Positions 1 through 5,513 of a DNA stretch of 16,507 nt are shown here, in pieces. Source of the DNA: Oscillospiraceae bacterium (GTDB lineage: Bacteria; Bacillota; Clostridia; Oscillospirales; Ruminococcaceae); NCBI GenBank assembly GCA_020024215.1, contig JAHHUC010000049.1, positions 1 through 16,507 of the forward strand, read 5' to 3'. Made by a program: the position numbers and the translations under genes. The notes beneath the pieces are model-generated. The model did no database searches. It was not told the DNA's origin and saw only the letters and a program-made list of their open reading frames with translations. How positions within the stretch are numbered: the stretch's first letter is position 1; each line of letters starts with the position of its first letter.

Positions 1-1
1 T

Positions 2-133
2 CCTAAGTATGTTGTTTTGGATGAAAGAGATGTCTATTCAAAAAATTATATATTGAAAAACAGAATGATGTCGGACATAATGGCAGCACTTGTAAAGGCA
101 GCAAGTGTAGTCAGCAAGAATCCTCATCATTGA
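2..133 (+). CDS. 3' end of an unidentified gene (partial, cut by window edge)
   Basis: Frame 2 is open from the window edge to a TGA at 131-133 and gives 43 C-terminal residues. They begin PKYVVLDERDVYSK and end in VVSKNPHH. The segment looks like ordinary coding sequence, with a charged stretch followed by a helix-forming, Ala/Val/Met-rich tail. The stop codon lies inside the left arm of a strong terminator hairpin, which supports this as a real gene end. I do not recognise the family. Its place before flagellin makes a motility role possible, but that is only inference from position. The start and most of the protein lie outside the window. Confidence 0.6.
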   Translation, partial: PKYVVLDERDVYSKNYILKNRMMSDIMAALVKAASVVSKNPHH

Positions 134-173
134 GCGATGTGAAAATCCTTTCTCAATGATGGGGATTTGTTTT
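119..173 (+). terminator. Rho-independent terminator overlapping the stop codon of the upstream gene
   Basis: A 16-bp stem pairs 119-134 with 152-167 (AATCCTCATCATTGAG with CTCAATGATGGGGATT, one G-U pair) around a 17-base loop, followed by TGTTTT. The left arm contains the TGA stop of the upstream gene. It separates that gene from flagellin. Confidence 0.85.
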
Positions 174-201
174 AAAAAATTAAAATTTTGTCTTTTTTTG
201 C

Positions 202-230
202 TTTAGTTTTCCAAAAAGCGGACGAGTATA
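202..230 (+). promoter_or_regulatory. Flagellar sigma factor (sigma-28/sigma-D type) promoter of flagellin
   Basis: TTTAGTTTT (202-210), 12 bases, then CGAGTATA (223-230). The enterobacterial FliA consensus is TAAAGTTT-N11-GCCGATAA, which places 13 bases between TAAAGTTT and CGATAA. The same 13 bases separate TTTAGTTT and CGAGTATA here. The same element recurs before the chemoreceptor gene at 5331-5360 with identical spacing, which is the main support. The predicted start near 237 gives a leader of about 170 bases. Confidence 0.65.
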
Positions 231-246
231 TAGGTTGGAAGGTAAA

Positions 247-276
247 AAAGAGAGCTTTAGGGAAAAAGCTTTCTTT
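247..276 (+). promoter_or_regulatory. Flagellin leader hairpin with an AGGGAA hexaloop (candidate CsrA site)
   Basis: AAAGAGAGCTTT (247-258) pairs with AAAGCTTTCTTT (265-276), with one G-U pair, leaving the six-base loop AGGGAA (259-264). CsrA is known to prefer GGA shown in an ANGGAN hexaloop, and this loop fits exactly. It sits about ten bases after the predicted transcript start. Binding is inferred; the hairpin and loop are seen directly. It could instead only stabilise the 5' end of the mRNA. Confidence 0.5.
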
Positions 277-282
277 GCTTTC

Positions 283-308
283 CACAGGTTTTGTTTTTTA
301 CACCTGTG
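283..308 (+). promoter_or_regulatory. Second hairpin in the flagellin leader
   Basis: CACAGGT (283-289) pairs perfectly with ACCTGTG (302-308) across a 12-base T-rich loop. No T-run follows the right arm, so it is unlikely to be a terminator. It adds structure to the flagellin 5' leader. Its function is not known. Confidence 0.4.
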
Positions 309-387
309 CATAAGCGCGCGTTGTGCTCCGGTGTGAAAATATATTAAAAAGCACGCTAAAGAAACAAAGGAATGTTTCCAGTGCTAA

Positions 388-399
388 ATACAAGGAGGT
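388..399 (+). promoter_or_regulatory. Flagellin ribosome binding site overlapping a CsrA consensus
   Basis: AUACAAGGAGGU matches the CsrA consensus RUACARGGAUGU at 11 of 12 positions and contains the Shine-Dalgarno sequence AAGGAGG. The spacing from GGAGG to the ATG at 407 is eight bases, which fixes that start over the upstream in-frame codons. In Bacillus subtilis, CsrA blocks flagellin (hag) translation at such an overlapping site and FliW relieves the block. By analogy this is a likely translational control point. Confidence 0.65.
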
Positions 400-406
400 A
401 TATACC

Positions 407-2020
407 ATGGGAATGGTAGTAAGAACAAACATTATGGCGAATAATGCATTTCGCCAGTTAAACATGAACAACAGTCAGGTAGGAAAGAGCTTGGAGAAGT
501 TATCCTCCGGTTTTAGAATCAACCGTGCAGGCGATGATGCTTCCGGCTTGGCAATCAGCGAAAAGATGAAGGCACAGATCAAGGGCTTGGAGACAGCTTC
601 CTCCAACTCTCAGGACGGCATTTCTCTCATCCAGACAGCTGAAGGCGCCCTCACAGAGGTTCATGATATGTTAAACCGTATGGTTGAGCTTGCAGGCAAG
701 GCAGCCAACGGAACAATGGATAACCCTGTTGACCGCAAGGCTCTTCAGGAAGAAATGGATGCTCTCAAGGATGATATCAACAGAATCGCAGCAGGCACAA
801 ACTTCAATGGCATCAAGCTTCTTGATGGCTCTTTAGGCGGAGGCACATCCGGCGGAGCAGCAGGTGTTCCTGCTTTAGGCGGATCTGGATTGGGTGATTT
901 GTCAGATACTGATGCCACAGCAGGAAAGAGTGTAATTGCTAAGGCAGCTTTCACATCAATTACAAGCAATTTGGCGAAAGACGATACACTTACATACAGC
1001 ATCACAATTGACAATGGCGGCTCTGCAAAAACATATGATATTCAGCTTACTGTTTCTGAAAATGGCAAGCGCTTTATGTATAATGGCAAGGATGTAAGTG
1101 GGGCTGATTTTGCTGCTGGTGATGGTAAGCCGACAGATGAGGAGCAGGCTAAGGCTTTGGCAAACGCACTTAAAGAGCATGCAGAAATCAAGGGTATGTT
1201 CAAGGTTACTGAGACAGGTGGAGCAATTACTTTAGAGAACAAGGTGAAGGGTTCAGATCAGGCAAAGGTTCTTGTAATTGAAGCTCATGGCGATGCTGAT
1301 GCTGACGCAACTACAACTAAAACAACTGCTGCAACTGTCACAGATGGTACAGATAAGTTCCAGAGCAGCTTACCAATTCAGGATGAAGTATTCACAGTTG
1401 GCGGACAGAAGTTTATGTTTGCTAAGGATGAGGATGTTGCAAAGAAGGCTGATCCTTCTGTTAATGTAGTTGTCGGAGCTCCTAATGTAGAAGATGCTGC
1501 TAAGAAGATGGCAGCGCTTATCAAGCAAAAGACAGGCTATGAGCCCACAGTTAATGGAACCAACGGCTTCCAGTGGAAGGCTGATGCAGCAGGTGCTAAG
1601 GCAGGCAAGGGCCTGACACTTCAGATTGGCGATACATCCGATTCTTTCAATAAGCTTACAGTTTCTATCAATGATATGTCTGCAAATGGTTTGGGCATTG
1701 CAGGTATAAGCGTAGCAGATCAGGATTCAGCTTCTGCAGCTTTAGCTTCACTCAGAGATGCTAATGGCGGCGGCGCTATCAATGTTGTATCTGCACAGAG
1801 AGCAAAGCTTGGCGCATTGCAGAATAGATTAGAGCACACCATCAACAACCTTGATGTTGCAGCTGAGAACATGACATCTGCTAACATGAGAATCAGAGAT
1901 ACAGACATGGCTAAGGAAATGATGGCTTACACAAAGATGAACGTACTCACACAGGCAGCTCAGGCTATGCTTGCACAGGCTAATCAACAGCCCCAGTCCG
2001 TTCTCCAGTTACTCCAGTAA
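407..2020 (+). CDS. fliC: Flagellin (filament subunit)
   Basis: This is the structural subunit of the flagellar filament, exported by the flagellar type III apparatus and assembled under the FliD cap. From the ATG at 407 it is 537 residues. The N-terminal D0/D1 part (about 1-140) has the flagellin signature, with SLEKLSSGFRINRAGDDASG in residues 28-47. The C-terminal D1/D0 part (about 451-537) has RIRDTDMAKEM and ends in SVLQLLQ. Between them lie about 310 residues of Gly/Ala/Thr/Lys-rich sequence forming variable, surface-exposed D2/D3-like domains, longer than the near-minimal B. subtilis Hag (roughly 300 residues in all). The reading frame is open 84 bases further upstream, but GGAGG at 394-398 favours 407. 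It is monocistronic by its own promoter and terminator. fliC is the generic symbol; hag would be equally fair. Confidence 0.97.
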   Translation: MGMVVRTNIMANNAFRQLNMNNSQVGKSLEKLSSGFRINRAGDDASGLAISEKMKAQIKGLETASSNSQDGISLIQTAEGALTEVHDMLNRMVELAGKAANGTMDNPVDRKALQEEMDALKDDINRIAAGTNFNGIKLLDGSLGGGTSGGAAGVPALGGSGLGDLSDTDATAGKSVIAKAAFTSITSNLAKDDTLTYSITIDNGGSAKTYDIQLTVSENGKRFMYNGKDVSGADFAAGDGKPTDEEQAKALANALKEHAEIKGMFKVTETGGAITLENKVKGSDQAKVLVIEAHGDADADATTTKTTAATVTDGTDKFQSSLPIQDEVFTVGGQKFMFAKDEDVAKKADPSVNVVVGAPNVEDAAKKMAALIKQKTGYEPTVNGTNGFQWKADAAGAKAGKGLTLQIGDTSDSFNKLTVSINDMSANGLGIAGISVADQDSASAALASLRDANGGGAINVVSAQRAKLGALQNRLEHTINNLDVAAENMTSANMRIRDTDMAKEMMAYTKMNVLTQAAQAMLAQANQQPQSVLQLLQ

Positions 2021-2042
2021 TTCCTTAAAGAATTAAAAATAG

Positions 2043-2070
2043 AAAAAGAGAGCCTCGGCTCTCTTTTTTT
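2043..2070 (+). terminator. Flagellin terminator
   Basis: AAAAAGAGAGC pairs with GCTCTCTTTTTTT around a CTCG tetraloop, giving a GC-rich stem directly followed by a run of seven T. It lies 22 bases after the flagellin stop. Confidence 0.93.
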
Positions 2071-2094
2071 GCATAATTTTCATAACATATGTGT

Positions 2095-2135
2095 GCTGCC
2101 TGCAAAACTGTCATTGCAGGCGGCTGTGTGTTTTT
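2095..2135 (+). terminator. Possible second terminator after flagellin
   Basis: GCTGCCTGCAA (2095-2105) pairs with TTGCAGGCGGC (2114-2124), 11 pairs with one G-U, with a short loop and then TGTGTGTTTTT. It may be a back-up terminator for the highly expressed flagellin transcript. The interrupted T-run makes it weaker than the first. The rest of 2136-2280 shows no gene. Confidence 0.5.
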
Positions 2136-2280
2136 AGATAAGTTTTCTGATGATTGGTTTATTTTTCTTGACCGGATTATGTATAAGCTTCTCCTTATTT
2201 TAATATATGCAAAAATAGAAGCTCAATGAAAGCTTTCCTGCCTGTGAAAACAGCGATTAAAGAAATATTTGCAGAATTGC

Positions 2281-2310
2281 TTGTTTTTTTGATAAAAGCT
2301 GTCGATAACA
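2281..2310 (+). promoter_or_regulatory. Candidate flagellar sigma factor promoter before cheX
   Basis: GTCGATAA (2301-2308) contains a full CGATAA -10 core. The -35 equivalent at the right spacing (TTGTTTTTTT, 2281-2290) matches only the T-rich end of the flagellin and receptor promoters. The expected transcript would start near 2315, about 58 bases before the cheX start. It is weaker than the other two promoters. Confidence 0.35.
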
Positions 2311-2372
2311 AATTTTAAGGGAGTATGCACATTTTTATCGTGCAATTTTATTCTTAGTAAGGAGTTGAGGCT

Positions 2373-2831
2373 TTGACACATCCGGAGATAGTAAAAAATA
2401 TCATAGAAAAAAATATAACTGATATATCTCTCGGCATAATAGGAGTTAATGTGGAAAAGTGCGGTGAACAGGGAGATGAAAAGAAAAGCTATACAATCCA
2501 TTTAGGAACCTGCGGAGAATATAATCTGGATCTTTACATGACAGCAGATCTTGATACGCTTAGAAATATAGCTGCAAAAATGAAGCGCTGTATGCCTGCT
2601 GACGACGAAATTTCTATGTATGTTACAGAGTTTTTTAATATTATAGGCGGTAGAATAGTTTCGGAAATAAACAAAAGCTTTGGAAAAAAGGCTGTGATAA
2701 GACCGCCGATTTTTTCTGACAACAAAATACCGCAAATCAAGGATGATAAATCTGTTCTTACCTTTTTTTACAGCTTTGAAGAGGGAAGATTCAAAATAGA
2801 AGGTCATTTGGATAAAATCAAAGACTTTTAA
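2373..2831 (+). CDS. cheX: CheX-type chemotaxis phosphatase
   Basis: Members of the CheC/CheX family remove phosphate from CheY-P and so end the signal to the flagellar switch. The protein has 152 residues, typical of CheX. The catalytic motif is visible as E86 and N89 in TEFFN, followed by IIGGRIVSEINKSFGK; T. maritima CheX uses the same E-x2-N pair. There is only one such motif, as in CheX, whereas CheC has two. The start is a TTG at 2373 with AAGGAG eight bases before it; no better ATG is in frame nearby. cheY follows after 16 bases, so phosphatase and probable substrate are co-transcribed. A CheX-like domain of unknown target is the alternative. Confidence 0.82.
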   Translation: MTHPEIVKNIIEKNITDISLGIIGVNVEKCGEQGDEKKSYTIHLGTCGEYNLDLYMTADLDTLRNIAAKMKRCMPADDEISMYVTEFFNIIGGRIVSEINKSFGKKAVIRPPIFSDNKIPQIKDDKSVLTFFYSFEEGRFKIEGHLDKIKDF

Positions 2832-2847
2832 ATAAAGGAGCATTAAA

Positions 2848-3219
2848 ATGGAAAAAAAGAAAATTATGGTTGTAGATGATTCTCGTTTTATTTTTGAAGA
2901 AATCAAGTTTAAGCTTTTGTCCAGTGAAAAGTATGAAGCGGCATATTATTGCCCGGATGGTGAAAGTCTTTTGGAAAGCTATGAAAAATATAAGCCCGAT
3001 TTGGTTACAATGGATATAGTAATGCCCGGAATAGACGGCATAGAGGCTACCAGAATCCTCAAGGAAAAATACCCGGATGCCAAGGTTATTATGGTTACAT
3101 CAATGGTATTTGATGATACGGAGGAGGGCGCACAGAAGGCAGGTGCCTGCGGATTTTTGGCAAAGCCCTTTGAATCAAAGGAAATGGAAAAGGTTTTTGA
3201 CAAAGCCTTTGCCTCCTAA
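2848..3219 (+). CDS. cheY: CheY-like single-domain response regulator
   Basis: This 123-residue receiver domain has no output domain. All signature residues are present: acidic pair D10/D11, phospho-acceptor D56 in TMDIVMPGIDG, T84 and K106 in AKPF. It should take phosphate from CheA and bind the flagellar switch (FliM), or serve a related signal path. AAAGGAG lies seven bases before the ATG. It sits between cheX and fapA, which suggests that CheX acts on this CheY. The helix-4 and helix-5 surface (TSMVFDDTEEG) cannot be matched to FliM binding by eye, so it may be a CheY homologue with another partner. Confidence 0.88.
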   Translation: MEKKKIMVVDDSRFIFEEIKFKLLSSEKYEAAYYCPDGESLLESYEKYKPDLVTMDIVMPGIDGIEATRILKEKYPDAKVIMVTSMVFDDTEEGAQKAGACGFLAKPFESKEMEKVFDKAFAS

Positions 3220-3246
3220 AGGGAAATTGTTGTCTTAATTGTTAAA

Positions 3247-5313
3247 ATGGGAAGTGATAATGTGGACGATAAGGATTCTTTTGTGAAGAAGGCACTGAAA
3301 GAGCAGTTTGAAGAAGAAAAAGAAAACAAAATTGACGGAAAGAAAAACGAAAGCTTTCTTTTTTCCATATGGCGGAGAGTTTCATCCGGCTTAAAAAATA
3401 ACGAAAATGAAGAGAATAAAGAGGAAATAAGTCCGGCAGCTGAAGCTTCTGAAGAAAAGCAGGAGGCAGATGTTTCCTATGAGAAAACCGAAGCACCCGA
3501 AGCTCTTCAAAGAATATATTTCGGCGCTTTAGATACCGAAATCCGTTTAGACAAAAGTGTTTCCATTGACAGTCTCTTTGATGAAATGGACGATTATCTG
3601 AGGAAAAATACTGATGAGCTTATGTATATTATGGCGGATTTTGATGCAGCTGCTGTGAATTTTATCAAAAAAAGAAGCGAAATGCTAAAAGCAAGTCGGA
3701 ATATGCTCTCCAAACAAAAGGAGGCTATTTCCCGGAAAATAAAAGAAGCTCAGCAGATGGAAAACAAGGCCGAGGAAAAGGAAAAGTCTCTTTTGGAAGA
3801 AATAGAAGGTCTGAAAAAAGAATCTGATGCAGATGACAATATAAAATCTCCTCAGCAAAAACAACAGCAGCAGGAGCTTATAAAAGAAAAGGAAGAGGCG
3901 CTGCAAAAAATTCAAAACGAAAAAAAGAAGGCAAAGGATGAGGCAGAATCCCTTATGAAAAGCAGGGACAGCCTCTCAAGGCTGGATATCTCTCCATCTG
4001 TTGACGGAATTATACATATAGCTGTCACAAAGGATAAAAGCAGGGCTTACGCCGTTGTTTTTCCGCCGTGCAATGAGGGCAGCTTTGTCACATCAGATGC
4101 AATAAGAGCAGAATTTGCAAAGAAAAAAATAGTTTATGGGCTGTCTGAAAATACAATTGAAAGCCTTGCAGCAAAAGAAAATTCCGCAAAAATATATCTG
4201 GCTGCTGCCGGTGTCAATTCTGTAAAGGGCATGGACGGCTCTGTCACTGAGCTTTATTCACATGACATAGGTGCGCCGGTATTTGTCGAAAATGCACAAG
4301 GTGTAATAGATTTCAATAACCTTAATTGGATTGTTCATATAGAAAAGGACAGCATTATCTGTCAGATAACAAAAGCACAGCCGGGAAAGGACGGAATAGA
4401 TGTTTACGGAAAACCCATAAAGGCACAGCCGGGGAAAAAACCGACAATACCTATGGGAGAAAACACCTACATCAGCGAGGACGGAACGGCTATGCTGTCG
4501 AGAATTTCCGGCCAAATCACCTATAAAAACGGAAAATGTGAGGTTTCAAATATCATAATTATTCCCGGAAATGTGGATTATTCAGTGGGAAATCTGGATG
4601 TGAAAGGCGATGTTGTCATAAAGGGAAATGTGCTTGCCGGCTTTTCTGTGCGGGCTACCGGAAATGTGACAATAGGCGGACTTGTGGAGGGGGCTCATGT
4701 CATATCCGGCGGTTCAATAATAGTAAACCGCGGAATCAACGGAAATATGGTGGGCAATCTCCATGCAAAGGAAGATATACACTGTAAATTCATGGAAAAT
4801 GCCTCTGCTCAGGCAGACGGCAATATATATGCCAGCAGTATGGTAAACTGCTCCGCCGCTGCCAACGGAAGGGTAATAGTAAAAAACGGCTTGGGTGCTA
4901 TCATCGGAGGAAATACTGTGGCTATGTGCGGAATAGAGGCTGATGCCATAGGCAACAAGGCCGGCAGACTTACAGTTTTGAGCATAGATGTGACACCTCA
5001 GTTCACCAAGAAAAAATATTATGTCCGCAAGGAGCTGGAAAACATTCAGCACAGCCTTCAGGAGGCGGAGGCTGAGGAAAGAATGGGAAGGGGAACGCTT
5101 GCCCTCAAGGTTTTAAAGATGAAGGAACAAAAGCTTATCGAAAAGCAGGAAGAGCTTCAAAAAATAGAAAACGATGTCAATTTGGGCTATATTTCAGCAG
5201 CAAAGGTTTACCCCATAACTCAGGTCTTTTTTGGCTCGGTGAATACAACTGTTTTAGAGATGCAGACATCCTGCAAATTTGTCTATGATGCCAAAATTGG
5301 CAAAATAGTATAG
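3247..5313 (+). CDS. fapA: FapA/DUF342 family protein with two coiled coils
   Basis: The protein has 688 residues and no signal peptide or membrane segment. Its layout is an acidic, low-complexity N-terminus (1-85), a long Lys/Glu/Gln-rich coiled coil (about 138-245, with a QQKQQQQE patch), the FapA N-terminal domain (about 250-430), a Gly/Val/Ile-rich repeat region like the FapA right-handed beta-helix (about 435-575), a second coiled coil (588-645) and a short C-terminal strand region. FapA in Vibrio vulnificus is tied to polar flagellum assembly and binds EIIA-Glc; its role in Clostridia is not settled. The ATG at 3247 has no clear ribosome site. A GTG at 3262 with GGAAG seven bases before it may be the true start, which would make 683 residues. 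It lies 27 bases after cheY, so the same operon is likely. Confidence 0.8.
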   Translation: MGSDNVDDKDSFVKKALKEQFEEEKENKIDGKKNESFLFSIWRRVSSGLKNNENEENKEEISPAAEASEEKQEADVSYEKTEAPEALQRIYFGALDTEIRLDKSVSIDSLFDEMDDYLRKNTDELMYIMADFDAAAVNFIKKRSEMLKASRNMLSKQKEAISRKIKEAQQMENKAEEKEKSLLEEIEGLKKESDADDNIKSPQQKQQQQELIKEKEEALQKIQNEKKKAKDEAESLMKSRDSLSRLDISPSVDGIIHIAVTKDKSRAYAVVFPPCNEGSFVTSDAIRAEFAKKKIVYGLSENTIESLAAKENSAKIYLAAAGVNSVKGMDGSVTELYSHDIGAPVFVENAQGVIDFNNLNWIVHIEKDSIICQITKAQPGKDGIDVYGKPIKAQPGKKPTIPMGENTYISEDGTAMLSRISGQITYKNGKCEVSNIIIIPGNVDYSVGNLDVKGDVVIKGNVLAGFSVRATGNVTIGGLVEGAHVISGGSIIVNRGINGNMVGNLHAKEDIHCKFMENASAQADGNIYASSMVNCSAAANGRVIVKNGLGAIIGGNTVAMCGIEADAIGNKAGRLTVLSIDVTPQFTKKKYYVRKELENIQHSLQEAEAEERMGRGTLALKVLKMKEQKLIEKQEELQKIENDVNLGYISAAKVYPITQVFFGSVNTTVLEMQTSCKFVYDAKIGKIV

Positions 5314-5330
5314 CAGATAGACCAAAATAC

Positions 5331-5360
5331 TTTAGTTTTAGCTTTTTTTGTCGAAATATA
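5331..5360 (+). promoter_or_regulatory. Flagellar sigma factor promoter of the chemoreceptor gene
   Basis: TTTAGTTTT (5331-5339), 12 bases, then CGAAATATA (5352-5360). This matches the flagellin promoter in both boxes and in spacing, down to the C before TTTAG. The predicted start near 5366 leaves a leader of about 148 bases. Confidence 0.65.
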
Positions 5361-5462
5361 TTTTAGACAGAGTAATATGGGCAGTTTTGCTTTTGTAGCC
5401 TTTGCAAGGACAAGTGAGGCGCTGCCTGTTGAAGGACTGAGGCTTTGTTTGGTGTGTTTAAT

Positions 5463-5491
5463 TTGACCAAGATTGAAAAATGACATATTAA
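5463..5491 (+). promoter_or_regulatory. Candidate sigma-A promoter just before the chemoreceptor gene
   Basis: TTGACC (5463-5468), a 17-base spacer, then TATTAA (5486-5491). The start would be near 5498, leaving a very short leader that still holds the AGGAGGGG ribosome site at 5501-5508. It may give basal expression alongside the flagellar promoter upstream. Confidence 0.45.
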
Positions 5492-5513
5492 CAAATAATG
5501 AGGAGGGGCTTTT

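Noticed and set aside
231..406. Cyclic di-GMP (GEMM) riboswitch in the flagellin leader
   Set aside because: These riboswitches are common before clostridial flagellar genes, but the conserved core patterns such as GGGCAAACC and GACGCAAAGCC are absent. The hairpins fit a CsrA-type leader better.
323..406. N-terminal extension of flagellin (28 residues)
   Set aside because: The frame is open, but there is no ribosome site for it. The extension would overrun the leader, and the conserved flagellin start follows the strong site at 394-398.
3847..3880. Simple repeat (CAG/CAA run) in the fapA-like gene
   Set aside because: It encodes a short Gln-rich patch within a coiled coil and is too short and impure to be a phase-variable tract.
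5361..5513. Cyclic di-GMP riboswitch in the chemoreceptor leader
   Set aside because: The sequence has GGGCAG and GCCTTTGCAAGG pieces but not the conserved core or paired helices.
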